DNA of 64,000 bases from Segetibacter sp. 3557_3 (GCF_004354985.1 NZ_SMSK01000002.1:1-64000), one strand, 5' to 3'; shown: positions 46,501 through 56,154, numbered from the stretch's first letter. Notes: a model not told the origin generated them from the letters alone. Made by a program: numbers and translations.

Positions 46501-46754
46501 TTGAAAGCGGGTCGTTTTTAAGGGTAAATAATATTACACTGGGTTATACTATACCAACCCCCTCTCTTCAGCGTTTGAAAATTTCAAACCTACGTGTGTA
46601 CGGAACGGTAAACAACCTTGCAACGATTACGAATTATACCGGCTTCGACCCCGAGGTGAGTACAAGACGTTCAGATCCACTTACACCCGGAGTTGACTTT
46701 GCAGGATACCCGCGCAGCAGAACATGGGTAGTAGGTATAAATGTTACTTTTTAA
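43551..46754 (+). CDS. SusC-like TonB-dependent outer-membrane importer (first pair)
   Basis: A 1067-residue importer. The signal peptide ends in FLHAQ near residue 21. A carboxypeptidase-regulatory-like domain (about 25-110: VTGTVIDDSSRAGLAGVSVV) is followed by the TonB box/plug region DDVVVVGYTSVRRRDLTGSV, LTGRLAGVQVTSSEGSPGAE and DNSPIYIVDG. The beta-barrel ends in a terminal Phe (VVGINVTF). With the SusD lipoprotein it imports oligosaccharides. The gene order with pectin lyase, methylesterase and GH43 enzymes suggests pectin fragments. It is divergent from the LacI regulator and starts the outer-membrane part of the locus. The second SusC at 49463 shares long plug stretches and is a paralogue. 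Confidence 0.94.
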   Translation: MKNTFLLCVCYFLLSGFLHAQNLVVTGTVIDDSSRAGLAGVSVVVSETGQGVSTDANGAFRIPVSGTRKSVSLRLTFVGYRAQTVNDAGASPLTIAMHKEQSSLDDVVVVGYTSVRRRDLTGSVSSVGARQLRDIPLSSAAEALTGRLAGVQVTSSEGSPGAEVVIRVRGGGSITQDNSPIYIVDGIQVENALNVISPQDIASVDVLKDASTTAIYGARGANGVVIITTKSGRSGKTQVTYNGSAGIRQIFKKMDVLKPYEFVNWQYERAMLNNDTATFKRIYGSTWDTLQNYRNVPFLDWQETMFGRTAGYQNHNVAFSGGNQNTTFNLSLTANEEEGILVESGFSRKLANFKLDHRASDRFRLGFNVRYINQTIRGAGTTASGTRQTNRLRHSIQYRPLDLPTAPPVDEFDEEYFRLSGQISNPLILAQQEYRRSYTDGVNLNGYLSYRLAKDLTFKTTFGVDRTNGRQNSFYGTVTGTARNYNQQPVVQVGQQNTTTLNWSNTLQYVRNNVGGKHDFNFLLGHEIYETNGNSLFQEVRFFPTEISPENALARLSLGVPPAGSTFQQPNPTSNVAAPNRIFSLFGQLNYTFMKRILATATLRTDRSTKFSYENGALVFPSGTLAWRFSQEEFMQNLKFINDAKVRIGYGVAGNNRIGDLLYLQLYNVSGQYALNHSILTGYAPAALANPNLRWERNVSQNIGLDLSFLRNRLQVTIDAYNNRGNELLLSVNIPPTSGYSQQLQNAGSTSNKGIEFQISATPVQSKSFSWTSNFNLAFNKNRVESLGPIQQTTRSAGWQGSDGADDYLVKVGEPIGLMYGFKTDGFYKIEDFNYNATTNEYTLKPGIPNSNVISGPVRPGSLKIRDLNGDGIINSDSDRAVIGNANPKFTGGWNNQFSYRNFDLSVFVNWVVGNKVYNANKIEWTDGSFPNLNLLGSMRDRWRNIDDNGNWVRDPVALAALNTNAKIWTPNNSNRFFLTDYAVESGSFLRVNNITLGYTIPTPSLQRLKISNLRVYGTVNNLATITNYTGFDPEVSTRRSDPLTPGVDFAGYPRSRTWVVGINVTF

Positions 46755-46777
46755 TTCCATTCATTCAATTCATCAAC

Positions 46778-48583
46778 ATGAAACGATATAAAAATATTGC
46801 CTTTGTATGCCTCGCGTTTGTGGTGGCTTCGGGTATTGGCTGTAAAAAATACCTGACTATCGAACCGGTTTCAGCAATTGGTATACAGGAGGCTTTTTCC
46901 AGCGTAAACAATGCTACCATCTCCCTGCTTGGTGTGTACGACGAATTGCAAGGTGATAACGGTTATGGTATCCGCATCAACTTATATTATCCATATGACA
47001 CTGATGAAGGAATGGTAAGTGGTGGCCTTGATAATGGCCGGCGGGGTATCGGCAGGTACCAGAACTTATTAACCAATTCAGAGCTCAACAATCCCTTCAA
47101 CCAGCTGTACAGGGGAGTTGAAAAAGCTAACCTGGCTATTGAGCAAATTCCTAAGATGCAGCAGTACACAAACGGCACAGCTGCCGAACAAAAGGATCTT
47201 CGCCGACTTCATGGTGAAGCGTTGACCCTGCGTGCACAGTTCTATTTCGAATTGATCCGCAACTGGGGTGATGTCCCTGCACCTATGACACCTTCATATA
47301 CCAATACCAACCTTTACACCCAACGTGCGAACAGGGACTCTACCTACGACAAATTGCTTGCGGACCTGGCGATTGCCAAGGATCTCGTGCCCTGGAGAAC
47401 GGAGGTTCCCCGCAATGAGCGCATCACCAAAGGTGCTGTAAAGGCTTTACGCGCAAAGCTCGCCCTGTTCCGTGGTGGTTACTCACTGCGAAACGAAAGT
47501 AAAACCATGGAACGCAGGCCGGATTACCTTACCTATTACCAGATTGCCCGTGATGAATGTGCCGAGTTAATGGACAGGAGAGATCAACATACCCTCAACC
47601 CCAGTTTCGAAAATATCTGGCGCAATGTGTCCTCGTTTACTTATGATCCATTTGGAGAAATCTTGTTTGAAGTTGGCGCAGGTGGTGGTAACAGTAATTC
47701 CGACAGCCGGATGGGTAACTACAACGGACCCAGCGTAAATGGTGCTTCAAGGTTTGGACCTGGTGGCGGGGGCATCATGGCCCTGCCGATTTACTTCTAT
47801 TCGTTCGACTCCATCGATACCCGTCGGGATGTTACAGTAACCACCTACCAAATTAATGCAGACAACCGTAAAGCAGGAAGGGCGCTGACCGCCTTAACCG
47901 ATGGAAAATATCGTCGCGACTGGCGTGTGCCAGCTTTACCAGGAAGCGCGCTCAACCTGGGCTACAATTGGGTAATGATCCGTTTCTCTGATGTGCTGCT
48001 CATGTATGCAGAAGCCGTAAATGAGATTAATGGCGGTCCAACCGCTGCTGCTACGGCAGCCTTTACTGAAGTTCGCAGAAGGGCGTTTCGCGGAAATGAA
48101 AGCCGGATAGGTGCCATTCCCACCGATAAAGGAGGTTTCTTTAATGCAATCGTAAATGAACGTTACCTGGAGTTTGGATTTGAAGCCATCCGCAAGTATG
48201 ACCTGATACGATGGAACCTGTTAGCCGCCAAGATGTTGCCAAACACCGGGGAGGTCAGGAGCAGGCTTCGTGAACTCAGGGATAATCCAAACCTTCCACA
48301 ATATATGTATTGGCGCAACCCGGCGGGTTCCGAAGATATTGAGTGGTACGGATCGTTTTATACACCCACACAAACCCCGCCCTCTACAACAGGCTGGACC
48401 CGGGTGAACTGGCGTGAGGACCTCATCAGAACAAACAACACCCTGAACGTAGGTGCTACATCGGTACACTATATTGACGCCATTGGCTATTTCTTTACGC
48501 CTAACAAAAGTGAACTGTTTCCATTTACCCAGACGACCCTGGACGCTTACCGACAGCAATTGGTGCAGAACCCGGGTTATTAA
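46778..48583 (+). CDS. SusD-like glycan-binding lipoprotein (first pair)
   Basis: A 601-residue surface lipoprotein. The ATG at 46778 opens a signal peptide with lipobox ASGIGC near residue 22; the upstream frame lacks this. SusD/RagB features: CKKYLTIEPVSAIGIQEAFS, LHGEALTLRAQFYFELIRNWGDVP and VNERYLEFGFEAIRKYDLIRW near the end of the helical core. TPR-like helices hold the lid over SusC. The start is 23 bases after the susC stop. It ends at a terminator, so the first pair may form its own transcription unit. Confidence 0.93.
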   Translation: MKRYKNIAFVCLAFVVASGIGCKKYLTIEPVSAIGIQEAFSSVNNATISLLGVYDELQGDNGYGIRINLYYPYDTDEGMVSGGLDNGRRGIGRYQNLLTNSELNNPFNQLYRGVEKANLAIEQIPKMQQYTNGTAAEQKDLRRLHGEALTLRAQFYFELIRNWGDVPAPMTPSYTNTNLYTQRANRDSTYDKLLADLAIAKDLVPWRTEVPRNERITKGAVKALRAKLALFRGGYSLRNESKTMERRPDYLTYYQIARDECAELMDRRDQHTLNPSFENIWRNVSSFTYDPFGEILFEVGAGGGNSNSDSRMGNYNGPSVNGASRFGPGGGGIMALPIYFYSFDSIDTRRDVTVTTYQINADNRKAGRALTALTDGKYRRDWRVPALPGSALNLGYNWVMIRFSDVLLMYAEAVNEINGGPTAAATAAFTEVRRRAFRGNESRIGAIPTDKGGFFNAIVNERYLEFGFEAIRKYDLIRWNLLAAKMLPNTGEVRSRLRELRDNPNLPQYMYWRNPAGSEDIEWYGSFYTPTQTPPSTTGWTRVNWREDLIRTNNTLNVGATSVHYIDAIGYFFTPNKSELFPFTQTTLDAYRQQLVQNPGY

Positions 48584-48611
48584 TGGTATTAAGTATTACA
48601 GCATTATAGAA

Positions 48612-48640
48612 AAGCTGCCTTAATCAGGCGGCTTTTTTTT
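48612..48640 (+). terminator. Intrinsic terminator after the first susD
   Basis: AAGCTGCC (48612-48619) pairs with GGCGGCTT (48627-48634) with one G-T pair; a T-run follows to 48640. Confidence 0.75.
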
Positions 48641-48792
48641 GCGTCAACCAGCGGCGATGTTTGATGTTCTTCGCAGACCTGGCCAGATTTTCCTGTGGCT
48701 GAACTTCCTCGAGGACGTATACAAGCCCATTGAAAAATCGCTCGCCCCAATCGGGTAGTAGAAGCATTCTGCTCCACATTGGTTTGCCGATG

Positions 48793-49030
48793 AACGGAAT
48801 GCGTCCCCGCGTCCGAATGGCGTCAGCCGGGCGGGCAACGATGCGGCCCAATGATATCATGTTGGTACCATAAACGGAATCCGACGCCGCGTCCGAATGG
48901 CGTCAGCCAGGCGGGCAACGATGCGCCTAATGATATTATGTTGGTACGAATAAACGGAATGCGTCCCCGCGTCCGAATGGCGTCAGATGGGCGAACAACG
49001 ATGCCGCCCAATGATATGCTGTGGGTACCA
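48793..49030 (-). repeat. Three tandem 80-base GC-rich repeats
   Basis: Units start with AACGGAAT at 48793, 48873 and 48953. Each contains GCGTCCGAATGGCGTCAG, GGGC-AACGATGC and AATGATAT before GGTAC. On the reverse strand the units read CGTTGCCCGCCCGG, GACGCCATTCGGACGC; similar words in the opposite orientation are found at 57676-57741. Short frames across the tract (for example 48624-48860 and 48823-49011 reverse) simply translate the repeat. It fills the space between the first and second SusC/D pairs. Confidence 0.85.
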
Positions 49031-49040
49031 AAAAAATCGT

Positions 49041-49462
49041 GATTGTTGATCTGGAAAGCATTTAGGGTGCCCTCCCGGAATATACTGACATGGATGGTTG
49101 GCTACATATGTTGATGTTTACCAAAAAACCCTGGTTTGCAGTGGGGCTGAAAACCCCCGGGCGAGGTGGAACCGGGAACATTTGCGTTTGTTCTATAAAC
49201 GCTGCCATCAACTGCCGATGACAGCGGGAACGATTGCATAAATAAAGGTCATTGATCACCTGATATTTGTAAAAAATTGCGGTAGCATTGCTTACCTGTT
49301 GAAATTGCTTGTCTTCCCCTGATTGTCTCCAATACATTCTCGTTACGCTATCGGGTACTCCTTCACGCGATTGAAACAGCTTTTTATTTGGATTAATGCA
49401 GCCAAAACACTGAAACGAAACTCACTGTTGCGGAACCCGCATAAACGTAAACGCTCGTTATC
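49041..49462. other. Upstream region of the second susC, no gene supported
   Basis: About 420 bases. A reverse frame at 49062-49337 has no recognisable family and contains no domain signature. No full TTG/TAnnTTTG promoter was found; TTTATTTG near 49383 is one base from the -7 pattern. Confidence 0.4.
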
Positions 49463-52400
49463 ATGAAATCAAAAGTTTTTGCCTCACTCTTCTCACTACT
49501 CGTGTGCTTCATCTCTACCGCTCAGAGCCGGAAGGTTTCGGGTCGGGTAACCAAAGAAGGAAGTTCAGACTCGCTTGCTGCAGTTACGGTTTCAGTAAAG
49601 GGAGGTAAGGCATCAACCCTGACTGACCAGGGTGGAAGATTTATCATTACTGTTCCAAATAATAATACTGTTCTTGTTTTTTCCAGTGTTGGCTTTGCCA
49701 ATACTGAACTAGCGGTTCGGGATCGTACGAGCCTTGATGTAACGATGAGCCAGGAAAGCTCGACATTAAACGATGTAGTGGTGATTGGGTATGGAACAGC
49801 TCGTAAAAAAGACCTGACTGGTGCAACAGCATCGCTTGCTGGATCTACGCTGGAGAAAATTCCATTGTCCAGTGCCGCTGAGGCTATGACGGGACGCCTT
49901 GCGGGGGTGCAGGTTACCACTACCGACGGTGCACCCGGTGCTGAAATCGTGATCAGGGTACGCGGGGGCGGCTCTGTTACCCAGGATAACTCCCCCTTGT
50001 ATATTGTTGATGGCTTTCCTGTTGGAAGCATTAACGACATTGCTCCAACCGATATCTCCAGTATTGACATTTTAAAAGACGCTTCTTCGACTGCTATATA
50101 TGGTGCACGTGGTGCAAACGGCGTTGTTATCATTACCACCAAAAGCGCTAAAGGCGGAAAAACAACCGTATCGTTTAACAGTTTTGTTCAGACCCGGCAA
50201 TTGCCCAAAGAACTTGAAGTCTTATCGCCCTATGAATTTGCACTTGTTCAATATGAATATGCGAGGATCAGGAGCCAGGCAGAGGTTGACAATTTTTCGA
50301 AATACTTTGGCGTGTACGAAGATCTTGAATTATACAAAAACCAGGTGGGTACAAACTGGCAGGATGTATTGTTTGGGAGTTCCGGACAGTCGCAGCAACA
50401 CAACCTGAGCATAACAGGTGGTACAGATAAAACCAAGATGAGCTTTAGTATGAGCAACAACAAGGACCAGGGACTGCAGCCCGGCTCGGCTTACCAACGT
50501 ACCTACCTGAACTTTAAACTAAACCACGAATTATACAAAGGGCTCAAGCTCGACCTGACCAGCCGTTATACCAACACCAATATCGATGGTGCAGGTACTT
50601 CAGGAGGATCGAGTGTAAGGATCGGCGACGGGATTACCACTCGGCCAATCAACGGCCTTGCCGACCAGATTGAATTTGACCCGCTGTCTGCAGGAACCAC
50701 GGACGACGAATACGAGCAGTTTATAAAAAGCCTTGTAGGCCCGGTGGCACTTACAGCCCAGGATTACCGCAAGAGTATAACAAAGGCCTTTAACATGAAT
50801 GCCGGGGCTTCGTGGAACATTACTAAGAAGTTCCTGTTCCGTTCGGAGCTTGGTATTGACCTGCGCTGGGCAAACAACAAACGTTTTTATGGTCCGCTGA
50901 CTGGTGAGTCGAAAACGAATGGTAACAGCCTTCCGGTAGGAGAGATTCGGAACAACCGCACAGAAGCGTACCGTTGGGCAAATACCCTTACGTACAGCCA
51001 TAAGAAAGGAGATCATGATATGAACTTCCTCGTTGGCCAGGAGATTAATGCGGGTAAAGTGGCAACAGATTATACCCGTGCGGAAAATTTTGCCGAAAAC
51101 CTTTTGCCCGAGCGCATATTTTCAAATATGGCGCTTGGCGTAATGGATCAGTTCCAAACATTTGAAGGACCCGGCGACAACCTGGCTTCGGTATTTGGCC
51201 GCGCAAATTACCAATATAAAGGAAAGTACATCTTAACCGCTACGGCACGTTATGATGGCTCACTAAAGTTTGCACCTGGTAAGCAATGGGGCATGTTCCC
51301 GGCATTTGCCGCAGCATGGAGGGTATCTGACGAAGACTTTATGAAAAATTCGCGCGTGATATCGGAGTTAAAATTTCGGGCGAGTTATGGTAAAGCCGGA
51401 AACAACCGGATACCAAATGACCTTTATCGCCGGGTATTCAATATTCAGACAAACCGCCCGATCGGCTTTGGTGAAGTTAACCAGGCTTACTGGGGATCTG
51501 CTTCGAGCATTCTCGTAAATCCGGACATACGTTGGGAGACCACAATTACCCGGAACATGGGTCTTGATTTCGGACTCTTTAAAAACAGGTTGTCGGGTAC
51601 CCTTGACGTTTACTACAACAGTACTCCTGGCTTGTTGGTGCAATCTGCAATACCGCCGCAAACGGGATACACTTCGCAGATCCGTAACCAGGGTAAAACC
51701 TCGAACCGGGGTATTGAGCTTGCTTTAACCGGAACGTTGGTAAACACTAAAGACCTTCAGTTATCTGCCAACTTTAATATTGGTGTTAATAAAGCCAGGA
51801 TCGACGACCTTGGCGGACCCACCACGCAATCCTTTAACTCCAACTGGGCCGGTACTGACCTGAAATCAATTGATGACTATCGCCTCATTGTTGGGGAGAC
51901 GGTTGGGCTGATGTACGGTTATGTTACCGATGGGATGTATACGGTTGACGATTTTCAATCGTATGACCCTGTAACCAGGCGGTACCTGCTGAACAAAGGT
52001 GTTCCTGATGCTGGCGGACTATTGGGTACCATTGGTGGTGGTTTGTCGCCTGCTTCATTTGCAAGACCTGGTACTTTGAAATTGAAAGACTTGAATGGAG
52101 ATGGCCTGATCACGGCAGACGACCGCACCATCATCGGTAGCGCACTCCCGGATTACCAGGGTGGCTTTGGTCTTAACGGAACTTACAAAGGCTTCGACTT
52201 TTCAGCCTTCTTTAACTACGTTGTTGGAAACGACGTTTACAACACCGGCAAGATACAGTTCAACATGTTGTACAGAACAACTTATGGAAGCATGCTGAAC
52301 ACCATGAATTCATCGAATCGCTTCAAATACATTGACGAAAATGGTGGGTTGGTCAGCGACCTCGAAGCGTTGCGCACCTTAAATCAGAACGCTACCATTT

Positions 52401-52714
52401 GGTCGCCGTTTTCCATGGGTACTGCTGCACCGGTGTTTCATTCTTATGCTGTTGAAGACGGATCGTTCCTTCGCCTGAACAATGTATCGATCGGCTACTC
52501 GTTACCAAAACCATTGATCTCGCGCATACACATGACCCGCTTTAGGATATATGCAACGGTTACCAATGCATTCTTATGGACAAAGTACTCCGGTTATGAT
52601 CCGGAGGTTAGTGCAACCCGTAACGGATCTTATACTGCATTAACACCCGGGGTTGACTTCTCAGGCTATCCGAAGAGCCGGACTTTTACCATTGGTGCAA
52701 ACGTGACCTTTTAA
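49463..52714 (+). CDS. SusC-like TonB-dependent outer-membrane importer (second pair)
   Basis: A 1083-residue importer with a signal peptide ending in FISTAQ (about residue 21), a regulatory-like domain (VSGRVTKEGSSDSLAAVTVS) and the plug start DVVVIGYGTARKKDLTGATA. The plug repeats stretches of the first SusC almost word for word: SSAAEAMTGRLAGVQVT, IRVRGGG and TQDNSPLYIVDG. The barrel ends in TIGANVTF. The duplication implies two import channels, perhaps for different fragment lengths or side chains. The next gene is the partner SusD, 29 bases later. Confidence 0.94.
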   Translation: MKSKVFASLFSLLVCFISTAQSRKVSGRVTKEGSSDSLAAVTVSVKGGKASTLTDQGGRFIITVPNNNTVLVFSSVGFANTELAVRDRTSLDVTMSQESSTLNDVVVIGYGTARKKDLTGATASLAGSTLEKIPLSSAAEAMTGRLAGVQVTTTDGAPGAEIVIRVRGGGSVTQDNSPLYIVDGFPVGSINDIAPTDISSIDILKDASSTAIYGARGANGVVIITTKSAKGGKTTVSFNSFVQTRQLPKELEVLSPYEFALVQYEYARIRSQAEVDNFSKYFGVYEDLELYKNQVGTNWQDVLFGSSGQSQQHNLSITGGTDKTKMSFSMSNNKDQGLQPGSAYQRTYLNFKLNHELYKGLKLDLTSRYTNTNIDGAGTSGGSSVRIGDGITTRPINGLADQIEFDPLSAGTTDDEYEQFIKSLVGPVALTAQDYRKSITKAFNMNAGASWNITKKFLFRSELGIDLRWANNKRFYGPLTGESKTNGNSLPVGEIRNNRTEAYRWANTLTYSHKKGDHDMNFLVGQEINAGKVATDYTRAENFAENLLPERIFSNMALGVMDQFQTFEGPGDNLASVFGRANYQYKGKYILTATARYDGSLKFAPGKQWGMFPAFAAAWRVSDEDFMKNSRVISELKFRASYGKAGNNRIPNDLYRRVFNIQTNRPIGFGEVNQAYWGSASSILVNPDIRWETTITRNMGLDFGLFKNRLSGTLDVYYNSTPGLLVQSAIPPQTGYTSQIRNQGKTSNRGIELALTGTLVNTKDLQLSANFNIGVNKARIDDLGGPTTQSFNSNWAGTDLKSIDDYRLIVGETVGLMYGYVTDGMYTVDDFQSYDPVTRRYLLNKGVPDAGGLLGTIGGGLSPASFARPGTLKLKDLNGDGLITADDRTIIGSALPDYQGGFGLNGTYKGFDFSAFFNYVVGNDVYNTGKIQFNMLYRTTYGSMLNTMNSSNRFKYIDENGGLVSDLEALRTLNQNATIWSPFSMGTAAPVFHSYAVEDGSFLRLNNVSIGYSLPKPLISRIHMTRFRIYATVTNAFLWTKYSGYDPEVSATRNGSYTALTPGVDFSGYPKSRTFTIGANVTF

Positions 52715-52743
52715 TTGCAATGATCAATTTTAAACTTAACCGT

Positions 52744-54543
52744 ATGAAAAGAACAGCATACCTGGTTCTGACGATTGTAACGACTTTGACCATCTCGTGC
52801 AAGAAGATTTTACAGCCTGATACACCCTCGTCGTTCAACCAGGAATATATATTCAGCACAGAAGCTGATGCAAAAAAGGCCGTGAATGCAGTGTACGCAC
52901 TGTTTAACGGTGATCCATTTACCTCACGGGTTTCCACTAACTATGCCGGCAATACCGATGTTGAAGTTGGCGGTACGGCTGCAGCCCCAGACGGAGGAAG
53001 GAGAGACATCTGGTCTTTTGAGGCCACTTCGTCGAACAGTGAAATCCTATCTGTATGGAACAATGCGTATAATGCCATCAATAAAGCGAATGAGTGTATT
53101 GAAGGCCTGCAGAGCAGTTCTATTGCGGGTGAGAAGGGAATGAAACAACTAATCGGCGAAGCAAAAACACTACGTGCATACTGGTACTACCTGCTGGTAA
53201 ATAACTGGGGCGATGTGCCCTTCCAGGTTACTGCAACCAGAGCGGGAGATAACTACTACCTGCCGAAAACCGGACGGGATACCATCCTCTCGTACCTGAT
53301 CCACGACCTGGTTGTTGCTGAGCCGGATATGATGTGGGCCGACCAACTTGACTTTGGTACTGAGCGCATTAACCGTGAGTTCGTTATGGGCATGATCGCC
53401 CGGCTATCCCTCATGCGTGGAGGCTACTGGTTATACCCCGATATGAGTATGCAGCGTAAAGCTGACTTCAGGAGCTATTACGATACGGCAAACCTGTATT
53501 GCAAAAAGCTGGTTCAGCTGAAGCCGCACCAGTTATCTCCTTTCGACAAGGTGTTTGAGAACATCAATAAGTCGGTTAAGGTGAACAACGACGATGTGCT
53601 TTACGAAGTTGCATTTGCCCCGGGAGCAGGCGATGTAGGCTGGAACATCGGCGTATCTGTTGCCGCCGGAACACATAACTATGGCTCTACCACCATTGCC
53701 ATGTTGCTGACCCCAACTTATTATCATTCGTTTGACACCACTGATTTGCGCCTGAATACAACCTGCTCGCTGATCGGGTACGACAAGGACCTGATTCAAC
53801 AACCCGTTCCGGTAACTTCCATAACTATGGGTAAATGGAACCGGATACTGCGCACAGGAAACCTTGGTGCTTCAACATCCAAAGGCACAGGGGTAAACTG
53901 GCCTTTGATGCGTTACACTGATGTACTGCTGATGCTCGCTGAGTCGGAAAATGAAATCTCCGGACCAAATGGGGTGGCACAGGAAGCATTAAAAAAAGTA
54001 AGACAACGCGCGTTTCCTACTTCGATGTGGGCGTCGAAAGTTGATGCTTATGTCAGTGCAGTATCAGCCGGCAAGGACCAGTTTTTCAACGCTATTGTAA
54101 ACGAACGCGCCTGGGAGTTTGGCGGGGAGTTCCTTCGTAAATACGACCTCGCTCGCTGGAACCTCTATGGAAAGAAAGTAGCCGAAACAATTAATGCAAT
54201 GACCCAGATGGGAGCCGATGCGGTTGCAGGAGTAGGTGCCTATTCAAGCCTGCCTGATTATCTATACTTCAGGCGTGTGGGAAGTGAGATCATCTTCCTG
54301 AACAAATATACCAGGCTTACCACTCCGCCAGTATTGGACCCAAGTACAGGTGTTAGTAGGATTAACTGGCTGCGCGGGCTGTACAATACCACTACAAATA
54401 GTGCTGCGGATTACATCTTAAGGCAGTATCGTGGTTACCAGGATCCTTCAGGAACAAAAGCCGTCAGGTATATTCTGCCACTTCACAGTTCGGTTATTGC
54501 CAACAGCCTGGGCACACTAAAGAATGACGGTTACGGCTACTAA
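52744..54543 (+). CDS. SusD-like glycan-binding lipoprotein (second pair)
   Basis: A 599-residue lipoprotein. The ATG at 52744 gives MKRTAYLVLTIVTTLTISC with a lipobox Cys near residue 19; an ATG at 52720 adds eight residues and is less likely. SusD signs: CKKILQPDTPSSFNQEYIFS, LIGEAKTLRAYWYYLLVNNW and VNERAWEFGGEFLRKYDLARW. It pairs with the second SusC and is followed 25 bases later by the DUF5123 lipoprotein gene, a common order in Bacteroidota pectin loci. Confidence 0.93.
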   Translation: MKRTAYLVLTIVTTLTISCKKILQPDTPSSFNQEYIFSTEADAKKAVNAVYALFNGDPFTSRVSTNYAGNTDVEVGGTAAAPDGGRRDIWSFEATSSNSEILSVWNNAYNAINKANECIEGLQSSSIAGEKGMKQLIGEAKTLRAYWYYLLVNNWGDVPFQVTATRAGDNYYLPKTGRDTILSYLIHDLVVAEPDMMWADQLDFGTERINREFVMGMIARLSLMRGGYWLYPDMSMQRKADFRSYYDTANLYCKKLVQLKPHQLSPFDKVFENINKSVKVNNDDVLYEVAFAPGAGDVGWNIGVSVAAGTHNYGSTTIAMLLTPTYYHSFDTTDLRLNTTCSLIGYDKDLIQQPVPVTSITMGKWNRILRTGNLGASTSKGTGVNWPLMRYTDVLLMLAESENEISGPNGVAQEALKKVRQRAFPTSMWASKVDAYVSAVSAGKDQFFNAIVNERAWEFGGEFLRKYDLARWNLYGKKVAETINAMTQMGADAVAGVGAYSSLPDYLYFRRVGSEIIFLNKYTRLTTPPVLDPSTGVSRINWLRGLYNTTTNSAADYILRQYRGYQDPSGTKAVRYILPLHSSVIANSLGTLKNDGYGY

Positions 54544-54568
54544 AAACAAAAACATTAAGAACGCCAGT

Positions 54569-56143
54569 ATGAGCTTTAAAAATATTTATAACGCACTCCT
54601 GTTATCTGCCATCCTTGTTGTTGCCTGTCGGAAAGCAGACGTGCCTGAACCAGCTCGTTTATTCCGCCCTGTTATTGCCGGGCAACTAAGTGTTGAGATG
54701 AACAATATAGCGGTAGGGTGGCAACTTATAAAAGGGAGCACTTCCTACACCTTGCAGCTTAGCCGTGATACCTTTAAAACGATTGATGTATCTAAAGAGT
54801 TGACCGTTGGGGTGGATACCGTTCGTAACCTGCAATATGACAAACTGTACCAGGTTCGAGTGCGGGCGAATGCAGGGGATAGTGTATTCAGCTCCCGGTG
54901 GTCGAACCTGGGTGAAATAAAGACACTCAAGTTTCCTACTATTCTAAACACCCCGTCTGCGAGCGATGTTACAGAAGAAGCGCTGCGGGTAAGCTGGGTA
55001 AATGGCGGTGCACCCGTCACCCGAATTCGGGTTTTGAAAGCCACTGACAGTACACTTGTTCGTGAAGTGATGCTAACACCCGCAGATGTTGCCAACCAAT
55101 TCAAAGTGATTTCCGGGCTGGTGGCCTCAACAGGCTATATCGCTTATTTGTATAGTGGTGCTACCGTTCGTGGTTGGGAAAATTACACAACAAAGGCACC
55201 CCTTTCCGGTAATATTGTTGACCTCAGAAGCATTACAGGAAGGCCCGGTGTTTTGGCAGATACATTACCGCTTATTCCTTCAGGCAGCACAATAGTGCTT
55301 AAGCGTGGAGAAACGTACAATATCGCATCAGCGATAAACCTATCCAAAGCGGTTACGATTGTCAGTGGATCAGACCTGCAGGTACCTGATCCGGCGCTCA
55401 TCTTTTTCACCAGCAACTTCAACTTTGCCGCAGGTAGCGTAATCGAATATATTGACTTCAGGGATGTGGTTATCCGCAGCGACAACTTCGGTTCGCGTTA
55501 TATTTTCAACACCACAAACAGCGCCGCTGTTGGCCGGATTAGTTTCGAGAATTGCAAGGTGGAGATATTCAGGGGTATGATCAGGCTACAATCGGGAACA
55601 ACTACGATTACCGATTTTGTTGTGAACAATTCCATTCTTGACAGCCTTTCGAATTATGGGGTAATCACCGTAGATAATGTAACGTGTAAAGCAGAAAACA
55701 TTTCGATCACCAACTCTACGATATACAAAGCAGAAGTGATCATTGTAAGCAGGTCGAATTCTACTTCGGTGAAAGTGGAATATTGTACGATCAACGAGGC
55801 TCCAAAGGGTGGCAGTTACTTGGTGGATTATAACACAACCGGTAGTAACAATGTAAGCTCCGGTGTGAAAATAAATAACAACATATTCGGTGTTGGTAAA
55901 AGCAACGCAGGGGCAATTGCAGTCAGGGGGATCAGGATTGGCACCGGTGCCATTGAATCAGCCAATAATTACAGCACTGCTGACTATACCTTGATTGCAG
56001 CAACACCTTCCCCGATCCCGAATGTTACTCCTTACTCCCGTAAATCAACCGAGTTATGGCAGGATCCATACAATGGTAATTTCAAAATATCAGACCTGAC
56101 TTTTCCGGGAAGAACCAACACCGGTGATCCGCGATGGAAGTAG
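54569..56143 (+). CDS. Surface lipoprotein with Fn3, DUF4957 and DUF5123 domains
   Basis: A 524-residue lipoprotein. The ATG at 54569 is followed by a signal ending in LVVAC near residue 20. Residues about 35-195 look like two fibronectin type III-like sandwiches (VGWQLIKGSTSYTLQLSRD and RVSWVNGGAPVTRIRV). The rest is a right-handed beta-helix-like region: ISFENCKVEIFRGMIRLQSG, ITNSTIYKAEVIIVSRS, then the DUF5123 end with DPYNGNFKISD and GDPRWK. Proteins of this type sit after SusC/D in pectin loci and probably bind pectin; the helix resembles pectate lyase but no catalytic set is evident. A terminator follows. Confidence 0.85.
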   Translation: MSFKNIYNALLLSAILVVACRKADVPEPARLFRPVIAGQLSVEMNNIAVGWQLIKGSTSYTLQLSRDTFKTIDVSKELTVGVDTVRNLQYDKLYQVRVRANAGDSVFSSRWSNLGEIKTLKFPTILNTPSASDVTEEALRVSWVNGGAPVTRIRVLKATDSTLVREVMLTPADVANQFKVISGLVASTGYIAYLYSGATVRGWENYTTKAPLSGNIVDLRSITGRPGVLADTLPLIPSGSTIVLKRGETYNIASAINLSKAVTIVSGSDLQVPDPALIFFTSNFNFAAGSVIEYIDFRDVVIRSDNFGSRYIFNTTNSAAVGRISFENCKVEIFRGMIRLQSGTTTITDFVVNNSILDSLSNYGVITVDNVTCKAENISITNSTIYKAEVIIVSRSNSTSVKVEYCTINEAPKGGSYLVDYNTTGSNNVSSGVKINNNIFGVGKSNAGAIAVRGIRIGTGAIESANNYSTADYTLIAATPSPIPNVTPYSRKSTELWQDPYNGNFKISDLTFPGRTNTGDPRWK

Positions 56144-56154
56144 TTATACGTTTC

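Noticed and set aside
48624-49011. Frames through the 80-base tandem repeats
   Set aside because: Their peptides repeat ADAIRTRGRIPFI with the period of the DNA repeat, as expected from repeat translation.
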